A stretch of 64,000 nucleotides of DNA from Phylloscopus collybita. Taxonomy: Eukaryota > Chordata > Aves > Passeriformes > Phylloscopidae. The position numbers and the translations under genes were made by a program. Below, in pieces: positions 36,012-47,600 of this stretch. Numbering within the stretch: position 1 is the first letter of the stretch; each line of letters opens with the position of its first letter. The stretch is from NCBI GenBank assembly GCA_027886175.1, contig JAJNNQ010000075.1:81323001-81387000 (forward strand), read 5' to 3'. The notes under the pieces were generated by a model. It was given only the letters and a program-made list of their open reading frames with translations. It had not been told where the DNA came from and made no database searches.

Positions 36012-36039
36012 GGGGGAAGGGGAAAGGGACTTGGTGGGG
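36012..36039 (+). other. Second canonical G-quadruplex motif
   Basis: G runs at 36012-36016, 36019-36022, 36026-36028 and 36036-36039 are separated by loops of 2, 3 and 7 bases. It lies about 170 bases from the first motif and on the same strand. Confidence 0.82.
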
Positions 36040-36278
36040 AATAGATCTACCCCAAGAACTTTTAGTTTCTTTAAATAAAGTTCAAGATTGAAATCAACTT
36101 GACAAGGAGGACAAGTGATATTTTATCTACTTATCTGATTACTGCAAGCTGAAAACACTCACAAGACTGTTTTCACACTCTTCTGGGTAGATATATGGGC
36201 TCCAGCATCTTCCAAAAGCCATGACTCCATATTTTATAAGCAAAACTGATACCAGGATTGTTTTTTGAGGCCATAGGA

Positions 36279-36304
36279 TTTTTTATTTTATTTTATTTTA
36301 TTTT
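36279..36304. repeat. (TTTTA)n microsatellite
   Basis: About five TTTTA units in a pure run. Confidence 0.92.
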
Positions 36305-36585
36305 CATTAAAACTAAATGGTCATTTGGAGGTCATATATATTCATAATTAACTGGGAACCATTTCAATGTAAACATTAGCTTATTTAGCAGGAGTAAAAT
36401 TTCTGCACAAAGCAGTCTTCTGTGCAATTGATATTTCTCCAACACACTGTTCCCCAAGGAACACCATTCAAAAAGGTAGCTTGGAGGACATAAAAAGGTA
36501 AAAAAGCATTTTTTTCGGGCACTGATAAGTTGGCATAATGTATTCAATTAAAAAAAAAATCTTTAACAGAAAGTGTTCTAGACCT

Positions 36586-36611
36586 CCAAGACATCATTCC
36601 AAGACATCATT
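36586..36611. repeat. 13-bp tandem duplication
   Basis: CCAAGACATCATT occurs twice head to tail (36586-36598 and 36599-36611) with no mismatch. Confidence 0.95.
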
Positions 36612-36850
36612 TAAGTTATTGATGCCATCAGAACAATAGCTGCTAATGGATGAAGATGTTTCAGAGTTCTTATGCACCTGCTTATTCTTCTGTTAATTAA
36701 ATTCTGTGATTGCATTGCATATATAAGCATCTTCAGAAGAAAGTGACACATTTGCAAAGAAATATGCAAACCAAAAATCTTCAAAACCTTCATTCATAGA
36801 AACATACATATTTTAGGGTTTCTAGGTGAACAGAGCACTTATAAGGATGT

Positions 36851-36894
36851 CACTTGAATTAGGATCAGTTTTTCACTTGAATTAGGATCAGTTT
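36851..36894. repeat. 23-bp tandem duplication
   Basis: A unit beginning CACTTGAATTAGGATCAG starts at 36851 and again at 36874. The copies are identical over about 22 bases, so this is a recent event or one under constraint. Confidence 0.95.
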
Positions 36895-36904
36895 TAAGCT
36901 TTAT

Positions 36905-36931
36905 CCATTTGCATTGAATTATATGCAATGG
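36905..36931. repeat. Hairpin containing an octamer-like word
   Basis: The arms CCATTTGCAT (36905-36914) and ATGCAATGG (36923-36931) are complementary except for one bulged base, around an 8-base loop. The left arm contains ATTTGCAT, the POU octamer. Such octamers recur several times elsewhere in this AT-rich window, so the word alone means little. Confidence 0.6.
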
Positions 36932-37462
36932 CAAACAGTCTAGAATTAGGATTCTGTTTTGATTCTGAACTGGTGAGGCTTTTGTATTGAACACAGGTTG
37001 GAAAAAAAACTAAAATTCATATTAGTTCAGGTTTTGGCCTCTCCTCTTGGGCTTCCACCAAAAAGAATCAATTATACAAGAATAGAGAAGGAGCAGAATT
37101 ACAAGTGAAAACTATTTAAGAGTTTGGTCTAGAAACACCATGAAGAGACTTTTGGATGAATTCAGAGGATTCTGCAGAAAATTTCTCTGTGCTTCTTTCA
37201 GGGGAATAAAAGCTGTAGGATTTATTTTGAAGAGGATGTGTGTCAATTGTAAGGTATCTGTACCAGCTAGAGGGAAGATGAAAGTGAAGAAATGTAGTAA
37301 ATTATGATCTGTTCAAGGATGTGAGTAGTATATACAAAACCAGGGCAGTGGGATAAAGGAAACCCCCCTCAGACACTCAAGCAAAGTCCAAAGCTTTTAT
37401 GACTAAACTACATCTATTTGGCAGACACAAACAAGACTCATGTCATGAAGAGCATTACAGTC
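36932..37462. other. Non-coding DNA, nothing recognised
   Basis: Unique sequence leading into copy B of the dispersed repeat. About 37421-37447 faintly resembles the matching upstream flank of copy A, so the repeat may extend somewhat to the left. Confidence 0.5.
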
Positions 37463-37627
37463 AGTGGTATCTAACAGCTCTAAGGCTTTTCCTTTTAAAA
37501 AAACAGAAGAACACCATATGCCATGTGTTGGCAAGAACTGACACTTACTACAGTGTGTTGCAGACAACAACTTTTTACTTAACTCTGCTGGGACCTCTTA
37601 GATTTCTTAGACCCCATAGATTCAGGA
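37463..37627 (+). repeat. Unclassified dispersed repeat, copy B
   Basis: This plus-strand copy matches the reverse complement of 9981-10143. Shared blocks include AGTGGTATCTAA at the left edge, a stretch of about 26 identical bases around 37512-37537 (CATATGCCATGTGTTGGC), ACACTTACTACA near 37541, and GATTTCTTAGA and ATTCAGGA at the right edge. It is 165 bases against 163 in copy A. The frame 37399-37767 (122 codons) runs through it. However, differences from copy A occur at first, second and third codon positions alike, so selection on protein is not indicated. Confidence 0.8.
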
Positions 37628-39927
37628 CCTTGCTCCTGAATGCAACTTTGTCAATTAATCCATTTCAGATTAAAGTGTTTTGCATACACTTATTAATTAA
37701 GCCCCACAGTAACAGCTGTCAGATAATATTACTGAATAATTTATTTGACAAAATTCACTTTTTATGATAAATTATTCAATGTTCTTAATTCTTTTTTTTT
37801 CTCCACAATTTATACAGCTGGGCAAGCAATTTTTGAAGCACAGTCATTCAAGAGCCTAAGAGGTATGTCCTGAAAAGATTAAGCAAAAAACAGCTAAATA
37901 AAATAGAAGGGCAACTAACATCTTCCTCACCCCTGATTTTTCCCAGCTTTAGTTACTACCTTATATTTTAATGCTGCAATTACACTACTATAAGAGTCCC
38001 TGCAGTGATATCCAGGACACAAGTGAATCTCCATATCCAATTTCCTTCCTTTCTGTCTAAAAAAATTAGGAAGCCATGAAAAAATCTTGCATAATAAACA
38101 TACATTATACCTTGAACACTGCTACATTTGGGTCACCAATGGACACAGATAGGAAATATAAACCCCACTGAAATGTATTACACTGTTTTCCTGCCTGCAA
38201 GAGCAGGTATTTGATCCTGTTGCTCAAGGGACAGTCAGAAGACTGCCATCATTTCACATAATACCATCCAAGTAGCTCTTTCTTGAAAGCAATAAAAATA
38301 GTTTAAAAAACAAAGATAAGAGAATACATATGTGGCATGATGCGCCCATCTCACACAAATTTCAAAAACTGGTTTTGGGTGTTCTGGGACCTGCAGAAAT
38401 CACATAGTCAAAAAATCTGAAACCAATGAGCCAATGTTTTTATACAGTGAAATTAATTAATGAATAAATGAAAATTGCAGACTATGTTCAGTTTTTCCTT
38501 GAAACTACATGAGGGGAGAAAACCTGATGTATTCCAATACCCTAATGTCTTGACAGTCTTAACCAACTTCAGCCTGCTTTCCCAACAGTTTTTCAAGCGA
38601 GAGTTTCTTTCCAAACGTAATTGATAAAGGATACAAGAAAAAAAAAATCCTTTTTACAGACTGTGTTTGTAAAGATGGCATAGAATAAGACAAACCTGGG
38701 CTTTGCCTTGTTACCTCTGTATGTCCAGGTAAAAAATCCAAACCACAATACATGCCTTTCCTTGTGAGTCAAGTCTGTCTGCTTGACCCTTACTGCTCTA
38801 GGATATATTTGTTTGATGTCCATTAGTGCACATGTGCTGCCATCCTAACAGTCTGCACAGGAAGACACGAAGTGACAGGAAATCTCCTCAGGCCAGGTGC
38901 CCCAGGCCTTGTCCCTTCTCACCCAGGGGCCAGCGGAACAAGAGATATCCAGGAACTTCTCCTCCGACCAATTAATGATCAGGGCACAGGTAGTCTCAGC
39001 AAGGGAACATGGAAGCCTTAGCTAATTGAACTTAACACAGCCAGATGAGAAAACAAAATGCACAGATATAAGTGTTTCTTGTAAAGAGCACTGCATGATA
39101 TATGTCAGTCTAAGCAAGCAAGGTATGGATTAATTGCCAGAGAATTGACTAAACATTTCAGAGATGAAGTCCAAGACTTACAGTACATCCTTTTATTTTT
39201 CAGGAAAGCCTAAGTAAATTGGCCTAATCAGTCAAATTAAGGAGCTCTTCCCCCTGAACACTGAATCTTCTTCAGTGCTAGTGAATTTTTCTAAGGAAAA
39301 ATTAATAAAAATGTCTTATCATAGATCAATAGTTGAAAGTGATGGACTTACAGTAGTGAATTTAAATGAGCCTGTGAGTCTAGGATCAAACATTTCCTTC
39401 TATCTGGGGAGATGCTTGATTTTTTTTCTGTTATCTCTAGTGATTATTTTAAAGTATTACTTTTAAGTTCATTAACCTCCAAAATTACCTTTAATGTGAA
39501 GGAGGGGTAAATGGCATGTGCTGGGATCTATCAGAATTTAACAGGTTGTTTTAGTGCTGTGTTTTTAAGATAGTCCTATGTCTTAGGAAAAAAAATGGAG
39601 GGGAGTGAGAGACAGATTTTGAGACCAGAATGGGCTTGGATTTATGTGCTTTCCTGAAGTTACATTCTGTTACATTCTGTTAATACAGAAAAGGATGTGA
39701 GATGTCTTAAATTTCCACAAAAAACAAATATAAGAGGCAGTAAAAACATTTCACAGAAGATTTTTCATTCTGCCTGCTGCAGGCACGTCAACGGAAGAGG
39801 TGCTCCCACCTTTGCCAGAGATGCTTGTGTGAGACACGACACAACACCAAGGTTTGGCCCTTCCACAAGTCCCGTTCGTGAATCAGCCACTTAAACAGTT
39901 TCTCGATCTCTTCCTTCCCTTTTAACA
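37628..39927. other. Non-coding DNA, no gene seen
   Basis: Unique sequence. A GC-richer patch near 38860-38960 has no recognisable content. The open frames (at most 76 codons on the minus strand near 38.6-38.8 kb) resemble nothing known. Confidence 0.6.
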
Positions 39928-40006
39928 CAAGTTGTTTTGGGGTTTTTTGGGGTTTTTTTGTTGTTTTGTTTTGGTTTTGGGTTTGTTTGGTTGGTTGGTT
40001 TTTTTG
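39928..40006 (+). repeat. G/T-rich low-complexity tract
   Basis: About 80 bases of almost only G and T, with two G4 runs followed by GGTTTT, GGG and GGTT units. The G runs are too few and too far apart for a canonical G-quadruplex. The Lys/Gln/Pro/Asn-rich minus-strand frame through it (39788-40153, 121 codons) is compositional. Confidence 0.85.
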
Positions 40007-41220
40007 ATGATAAAATGTTAAGATAAGAAATTCTTCAGCACTTAAAATGCTTTCCTTCTTTCTGGAGACCTCCTTGGCCTCTTCCCTATGCCCCCAAAAT
40101 CTTCCACTCCACACATCGGTCACTAATGCTTCTTTCGAGAGAAAGTTAATCAATTAGGTCTTGAATCCTCTAGTCTGAAAAAAAAAAATAAAAAAAATCT
40201 TTGTAATAGCATGAAAACTACAACTACCATAATCTCTGAAAAATATTTAGACCTGTAGCTGCAAGAACCTGCAAGTGGCTGAGTTCATTTAAGTGATTTA
40301 GTTCAGTTATCTCCTCTGCTGGTCTAAATCAGTACAGCTTTACTGACTTCATCAGCGCTTTGTCATTTTGCATCCAGCTGAGCTCATAGCTCTTCATTTC
40401 TTGCCATGGACAGCAGCCTTTTATTCCCCAGGATTAACATTAAGAAATAAAGGGAAAGGTATCAAATATCTACTTTAGACATGAGAAAGGCTACTCTCCA
40501 ATTGACTTGTGCTAACTACTCCTGGCAACAATCTTTTCACTGCCAGTCTCTTTCTAAGGTTTAGCCTCTTTCTAAGGTTTCCATCTGCACAATTTTTTTT
40601 CAGAGTTACTGGCTGAAGTGAGTATTTTTTCACCAAAACAGAAATTAAAGTGACTAACAGTTAACTCCTGCAGAAGTATATTTACAATTTTTTAAACAAT
40701 ATTTACGTTATGAATATTTATTTAGTGCACTCGGGTAGTCATCCAGATGTAGGTCTTTTCTTGCAGGACCATTTGAAATATTAACACATTCAGTGCAGCT
40801 GCACTGAAATGTAAAATGATAGGTTGCCTTATGCAAACCCTTGCCCACTATCTCTGCACTAGACAACGTATTTCCTAATGTTCTAAAATTCTGAGCAGCT
40901 CTGAATAACCATCAGTCTCTGTACAGCTTTCCAAAGAAATATGTGTACTGTCTTGAACATACAATTGCTAGTAAATTAGCGGAGAGTTCAGGAAAGAAAA
41001 CAGATCAGGTTTCACAGGCTGGCTTCCCATTTTGTATCTAGGAAAAAAAAAAGGAGTTTTATAGCACTAGGAAAGGGAGACTCAAATTTCTCCAAGGGAT
41101 TGAATTATTTCCTTCAAAACATGACAATTTCAGAGTCACACACTGCAGGATGGTAGTTTCTGAAAAAAGAAAAGATCACTCCCTTGAAGAGAAAAAAATC
41201 TGTTGCTGCCTCTATACCAA
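40007..41220. other. Non-coding DNA, no gene seen
   Basis: Unique AT-rich sequence with an A-rich stretch near 40180-40198. A 15-base word, CTCTTTCTAAGGTTT, is repeated at 40548-40562 and 40566-40580 (period 18). No known element is seen. Confidence 0.6.
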
Positions 41221-41247
41221 GGGGTGGGGGCTGGGTGGGAAGGGGGG
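41221..41247 (+). other. Strong G-quadruplex motif
   Basis: Five G runs with very short loops: 41221-41224, 41226-41230, 41233-41235, 41237-41239 and 41242-41247, separated by 1, 2, 1 and 2 bases. Short loops usually give the most stable quadruplexes. A purine-only stretch follows directly and leads into the microsatellite at 41276. Confidence 0.9.
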
Positions 41248-41271
41248 AAGGAAGATAGGAGGGAAGACAAG

Positions 41272-41303
<32 letters not shown>

Positions 41304-41311
41304 ACAAAACA

Positions 41312-41343
<32 letters not shown>
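41248..41343 (+). repeat. Purine tract then compound (AAAAC)n(AAC)n microsatellite
   Basis: A purine-rich stretch at 41248-41275 is followed by eight AAAAC units at 41276-41315 and about nine AAC units at 41316-41343. Translations across it give poly-Gln or poly-Val, which are artefacts. Confidence 0.97.
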
Positions 41344-43328
41344 GGATTGGTAAAAGACTTGGAGAGATGAAAGAAGGAAAGAAAACTATACTGCTGTAAT
41401 GTTAAGAGATACACCAGTGCAATGCCACCACTTCTGAATACAAATCATAGAGGGTTAAATGACAACAATTTCATTTAGAAATAAAATAAAATTTATTGCA
41501 CTCTGTGGCACTTCAATTAATTTATACCTTTATTCACAAACTGTGTTTTCTGCTTCCAGGATAACAATGGAATGTAATAATCTACGCAGCAGCAACCCTT
41601 CTCCACTGGATAAAACTCCTACAGAAACTGTTGAGCTTAACTGAAAAAAATTGAACACGTTTCCTGGCTTATATTTTCACCACAACTCCCTTTTGATTCA
41701 AGAGCAAATATGGCCAGAGCAGAAACTATTTGAAACATTTTACCAATAGCAATGGAATAGAAGCAACCACGAGAAATAGCAAAGAAATGAATGCTCAGGT
41801 ATGCTATCAATGATTAAAACCCTACACAAACACTGGCACAGTGCAACCAGACATCAGGAACACTGTTTGCAATGACAAAAGTTGTCCTTAAAGGGCACAT
41901 GGCTAATGTATTCAGGAGCTGTGGGAATGAAAAGTAGCATGGGCATCAGATTTTTTGAACCAGGCATTTGAAGTGTCAGCATTTCTGTCCCCCCTCTTGG
42001 ATTTTTCAGATGAGCTTTATTCTGCCCTGACTGGAATAAAAAGAAGATTCTAGCTGAAGAAATATGCTGAAAACTTTCATTGTGAGTGTCCCAATGCCTT
42101 GCTGATACAGCCAGTAGAAAATTGGTGAAATGACGTCTCAGCATCAGCATTCCTGAGCAATAACTAAATAGCATTTTTAAAAAACCTTGTGAGGCTAATG
42201 GTTAGTTCTCCTCTCTATCCATGTTTACATTATTTTCCTCCTACAAGGCATTTTCCAATACTTTCACTCATATCACAAGGGGTTTTTTTAAATGTTACTA
42301 ATTTCAAACTTTCTACCAGCCTCAGCCTCTTCCAGGTTTGTGTACCCAAAGTCAGTGCAGTTCAAACTAGCAGAAGAATTGCAGTTCACAAGTTTTCATT
42401 CCCCAGGCTTCCTTGTGAATATTCTTACTGTGTACTGAAAGGGGATTTTTGCAAGCCAGCCCACTCAGAGCTCTGTGATTGCATTTTATTTCAGTCTTTT
42501 ATTGGTGTGTGAGCATTATGTGCAAGGGCTCACATGCTGCCAGTATTTTCAGATATTCACTAAGAGCAGAGTTAACCATAAAGAACTATTAATAAGTTCT
42601 ATGTATTGCACACAGGGAAATAGCATGGACTTCTTGTGATATATCCTGTAGACAGGACCATGTTTTCTACACTAACATGTTCCATTCATCATTCACTTGT
42701 GTCTATTCAAGAGGGAGAGCATGCAAACTTTTTGAGAGAGACTTGAAGAGTACAGAGCTAACAGGCTCCCCAATGGGAAAAGAAAAAGACAGGGATCTCC
42801 TTCAGTGGTGTAACCCTAGAAGAACTAAACTCTTTTTTTTTTTTTTTTCCCATAAAGCTAACACTACAGGAAAGGATGTTTTCATACCAGAGTCCTTATT
42901 TAAAGATGAAAGTCCTAGAAGTGCCTCTAACTATAGCTTTGGCAGGAGAGCTTTTAGACTATATTGATAAACGAGCAAGAGCAAATTACAAGGACAGAGA
43001 GATATTCACTCAGGATTTCAAAGGAACATGGTTCAGATCTGAAACTGATGAACTAGTGATGAAGAATAGTGTGAGATCAGCTTTGGTATCAGAGGAATGA
43101 AATATTCCAAACATAGCACCATCTGGTTACATAATCTCAGAGGATTCAGTTTTGGCTTTCATTCAGGACAAACTGATAGAAGGGGGAAAAAACCTCCACA
43201 CAAAAAAAACAACCAAACAACAAATAACAGTATTAATAAACTGAAGAAAAGGTTACATATTGGAGAAATATAAAATGAGAAAAAATATAGGAGGATGAGT
43301 CAAAAATAACCTTCTGCTTCTCTTAATA
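41344..43328. other. Non-coding DNA, no gene seen
   Basis: Unique sequence with a 16-base T run at 42833-42848. Open frames of up to 107 codons (42189-42512 plus; 41854-42174 minus) show no known domain. No exon is recognised. Confidence 0.55.
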
Positions 43329-43755
43329 TCAAAATGGCTTCAATTGGAAGGGACATTAAGATCATTTAGTTCCAATACCTTGCCATGGGCAGACACCTTT
43401 CACTAGACAAGGTTGCTCAAAGCCCCATCCAGCCTGGCCTGGAACACCTCCATCCACATTGTTGTGGGCATCCACAACTTTCCTGGGCAACCTGTTTTAC
43501 CACCCACACAGTAAAGGATTTCTATCCTAATATCCAGTCTAAACATACTCTCTTTGAGTTTAAAGTCATTCCCCCTCTTCCATTACTACATGTTCTTGTA
43601 AAAAGCCCATCTTCAGCTTTCTTGTAGGCCCCCTTTAGGTACTAAAAGGTAGTAATAAAGTCACCCCAGAGCCTGCTCTTCACCAGGCTGAGCAATACCA
43701 ATTCTCTCAGCCTTTCCTCACAACAGAGGTGTTCCAGCCCTCTAATAATATCTAA
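43329..43755 (-). mobile_element. CR1 LINE, 5'-truncated, minus strand
   Basis: About 430 bases match the reverse complement of the avian CR1 3' region nearly without gaps: TTGGAAGGGACATTAAGATC at the left, GGTTGCTCAAAGCCCCATCC near 43411, TTTCTTGTAGGCCCCCTTTA near 43618, and CTCTCAGCCTTTCCTCAC near 43704. The left end is the CR1 3' end (the ATTCTATG tail itself is lost or mutated), and the right end near 43755 is the truncation. It is the best-preserved CR1 in the window by eye. Only the ORF2 C-terminus and 3' untranslated region are present, with broken frames. Confidence 0.93.
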
Positions 43756-43772
43756 TATCTATTATCAAGTTA

Positions 43773-43794
43773 GTTCTAATTACAAAATTAGAAC
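43773..43794. repeat. Perfect 9-bp hairpin beside the CR1 truncation point
   Basis: The arms GTTCTAATT and AATTAGAAC surround a 4-base loop (ACAA), some 18 bases beyond the CR1 edge. AT-rich TAATATCT repeats lie between. It may predate the insertion or be chance in AT-rich DNA. Confidence 0.85.
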
Positions 43795-43912
43795 TTAGTA
43801 TTTGCAAATAAATTTTCTAAATAGTTATCCTTGAAATTTTATGAAAAAAAAATTTTCACAACTTTTTTAAACTATGAGGAAAAAAAACCCACAAAACTGA
43901 ATCAACCAATGG

Positions 43913-43966
<54 letters not shown>
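43913..43966 (+). repeat. 54-base A homopolymer
   Basis: An uninterrupted run of 54 A, the longest in the window, between CAATGG and GTAAGTCCC. Exact length is doubtful in any assembly. Confidence 0.95.
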
Positions 43967-43970
<4 letters not shown>

Positions 43971-44561
43971 GTCCCACTTACAACTCCTGGGAAAAATAAA
44001 TATAGTTCACTTGTTAAAGTGTCTCTTATGCCACTGCCCCATCTCCCATGACCACAGCAACTCCCACAGGTTCGTGCCTACCAAGTACTGATGTCTGCCT
44101 TTGGGTTCTCCACAAAACCAAAGCTTTGCAAAACTGCAAGGTAGCTAAGGCACAAGGTGCAACATGCATAACTGCTGTGTATTGATACTGGAGGAGAGGG
44201 ATGATTTAAGTCACACCTCACTCGTATTGCTGCTGTGATTGGCCATTGAGCTGAACAGACAGCTGCATCCACTGGCTTATTCTCTTCTTGGCATTCACCA
44301 GACTTCAGATTTCCTCTGAGAGATCCTGCTTATTACAGAGAGTGACTTGTGTCATGAATATTGTCGACCCAGTCAATCTGATTTACTTGTAAAACCAGAC
44401 AACAGTAACTAAAACACTCATGAAAATGTTGAATGCCATATCATTTGCAATGGTTTCCAGTCCATTTCCTGGAAACATGGAAGCATCACTATTGAAAGAT
44501 TTGTGTTTGCGAGCTGCTTGATGTTAACCCTAAACCCTTACACAGGAAAAGAAGGAGAAGG
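43967..44561. other. Non-coding DNA, nothing recognised
   Basis: Unique sequence between two A-rich runs, without frame, repeat or signal of note. Confidence 0.6.
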
Positions 44562-44573
44562 AAAAAAAAAAAG

Positions 44574-44626
<53 letters not shown>
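44562..44626 (+). repeat. A11-G-A29 run followed by (GA)12
   Basis: Forty A with one interrupting G at 44573, continuing directly into twelve GA units at 44603-44626. The whole is a 65-base purine tract, a classic triplex-prone microsatellite. Confidence 0.95.
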
Positions 44627-47600
44627 ACAAACGAAACAAAACAGAGCAAAGTCGTTGTAAATGTAACATCTATCCAAAATTTGGATCTCATTCATAGAAC
44701 TACTGATAGAACAACATTATTTGCCCCACAATTACAGTTTCTTTGTGCTCCAGAGTCATTACCTTTTCCCTGCCTAAATCAATTCAGAATTAGCTCCTCA
44801 CCCGTGCTAGCTCATTCTTCCAGTTAAGTCAGCAGTGTCATGAGACAGAGCTTCTCCAATTCTGTGCTCTGACCACAGCATCACCTGCTCATCTAAATAG
44901 GCACCTCCTTATGGAGGTCTTTTCCTCAGGCTGTGGGTTTGGGAATATTTTCTGGAACTCCTTGTGAAAGAGACACTTCAGTTCAAAGAGATGTTACAAG
45001 GCTCTACTACAGGATTTTCCAAGAAAATTGCATGAATTATGCTGCCATATGCTGTATATATTATATAAAGTACCTTAAATGGGTAACATGCATGATTTGA
45101 TAATTAATACATTCAAATATACCCACATGTACTTATATGGCCATGTTTCCCAGACTCAAATGTACATAGATATCAATAATAATGATGACAGAGTTAACTT
45201 TTTTTCAGAAAAGTAAGGATTATGAAGTTCTAGATTTCATAAACTGTTGCTAATACTTGCAAGAAATTACAGGGATTACTAGAAAATTGCCAATGTCTTT
45301 AGTTAGAGAATCATGTCCTTAGCATCATCAAAATAAGGTCTTCACCTGCTACTCATTTTCTTTTTGGCTACAAAATCTAACATTTGTCTGAATCAGTATG
45401 GAAAAGAAGCTGCTAGAAGTTCTCCAGGCAGAAAAGAGCAAGGTCCCAATAGGAGGAAGTATATTTAAAAGCATTATAAAATAGTTATATTTTGAGCACA
45501 GGCTTACTGCCTAATTCAGAAGCACACTGATACAGGCATCTGGTGGCTTCTTGTTTGGAATAGCACTGCTGTTCCCAAATATTTTAAGATCACGAGTTTT
45601 CTTATTCCTCAAGCCTCAAGAGAGCACACTTTCAGCTTATGTCTGCAGTTTTTAGGACTGGGAACTCACTTTTTTTTTTCCCCTTAGTTAAAACTGAAGG
45701 TCAAAATAAACCTATGACTTTGAACTCCAAGACTTTGAGGCCAAAAGATGAAGAGATGAGCAGGAAGACAGAACAAGACAAAAATGCCAGGAGACTACAA
45801 CAGTAGTCTAACAGAATATGCTGTAAATGAACCCCACAAGTCCCATTTTTCTTTTGTACAAGTCACTTGATGTTCTCCTAATTATAGGTTTACCACACTT
45901 CATTTTGAGTGGAGGTCAGCACTAAAATGCTGCATTTCACAGGAGAGAGAGGTGCCAATTTTCTATCAATGTAAAATGACACTGCTCCATTGGACCAAAC
46001 CTTTCCTCTGCAATTCTCCAGCTCTTGCAGAGGAAACATGCTGACTCCTGTACTCTCTAGCAGCACACATCATTCCTGCACACAGCCACAGTTCATGGCC
46101 CTGCAGAGCACTAACAGCTCTGCAGAGGGAAGGAGTGCTCAAACTTCATTAGTCACTCTTTCCTCTGCAAAAAGAGAGGGTTTTTTGTTGCCCATGCACA
46201 TAAACTGCATAAGACCACATGCTGCAGCTGGGGTATCTCATGATCTTCATCCTCTATCTTAGGGACGGACAGCTAGAGATTCTGATCCAGGGCCTGCTGG
46301 ATAAAGACTTAAGTAAACAACATTTTGTGCTTGCATGTGTGTGTCTGCATTTGTCATGGCCTTAGTTTGTCCATTGTACTATTTTAAGTCAATGGAGTTT
46401 TCCTTGTTTCTGTGGGAGTTCAGTGATATATTTGAGGGAGGAAGGGAAAAAAAATACCCCAAATTCTGCTTTTCTTAGCTGACAAACTTGGATGTCCGTG
46501 TATACAACCTGACCTTTTGGAAATATAAGTTTCTGCTTGAGGAAGCCTAAGTCTTTGAATTTTGTTTAGGTTTGCAGTGTAGTTTGGTCAATTTTAATCT
46601 AATATATTTCCTGTTTCCAGCAGGAATTTCACAAAGTAACAAGCAGAAAAAAATATGGTCCAATAATCTGATTTCATTTTTTATTGTGGTAATTACTGAA
46701 ATTACTTTATGTGCTAAGTGAATTTAGAGATTTCACAAAGACACCAAATTCACATCACACAACTTTGGCAATATTTGATTCTTTTACGTGACATTTTTTA
46801 ACCAAGAAATAAGCTTCCAGACTTTTCTATTTCATATAAAGTTTAATTCTTCTAATAGTGTCCAATTAAACCCCCTGAATTATGTAGTGGTAAGAATCCC
46901 CTTTGTTAACCTTACTATTGTCAATGAACAAATGAGACATATTAAATAGTTCAACATACAATAATAACTCAGAAGAAATTCTTCTTTCACAAATGACAGC
47001 ATCCTCCCAACCTTTTTATTTTACTAGTTAGAACTGAATTTAACCTTTCCCTTCCCTGGAGTGGCCTCTTCACAGTCATGGTTCCCGACCTACTTCTCAG
47101 CTGTTTCCCTAAAGAAAATAAAATCCCCTCCTGAATTTTGAAAGTGGTGAAAAAACCAATGTCGATAATGTTTAATAAATAACCTTTGTTAAAACAGTCT
47201 AAATCTGTGTAGAGTAAGCCCCAACAGCCCTCTCACATCCCACAGCTGATTTGCATATTGGGTCATGGAATGTGTTGTAGGATATTTGACTGTAGACCTC
47301 GCTGAAATATTCATCAGACTGTGTTCCAAGTAACATTGAGTATAAATTGTCATTAGACAATGACTGCTTATTGTGAATATACAAAACACCTCTGAATTTG
47401 TGCTTTTTGAAAGGCAAATCTGAAATATATTTGCCACTTGAGATCAGCTTTTAGTAGCCCTAATTATATTACACACAAATTTCCCATAAGGGTTGTGCAG
47501 CCCTGAACACATCCACGCACACGCTGCTTAACGGAGAGAGGCCATCAGACACTGACCTGGAACAGCCAACTCTGCTGTCTGCAGGGGAAAAGAGAACTAG

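Noticed and set aside
41276..41343. CRISPR-like regular repeat
   Set aside because: The units are 5 and 3 bases with no spacers; it is a microsatellite in eukaryotic DNA.
41150..41353. Frame with poly-Gln tail as a Q-rich protein
   Set aside because: The Gln run is a translation of the (AAC)n microsatellite, with a G-rich tract upstream; the frame has no other support.
43831..44091. Frame with long poly-Lys run
   Set aside because: It is the translation of the 54-base A homopolymer.
44521..44540. Telomere-like AACCCTAAACCC
   Set aside because: Barely two imperfect units, with no array.
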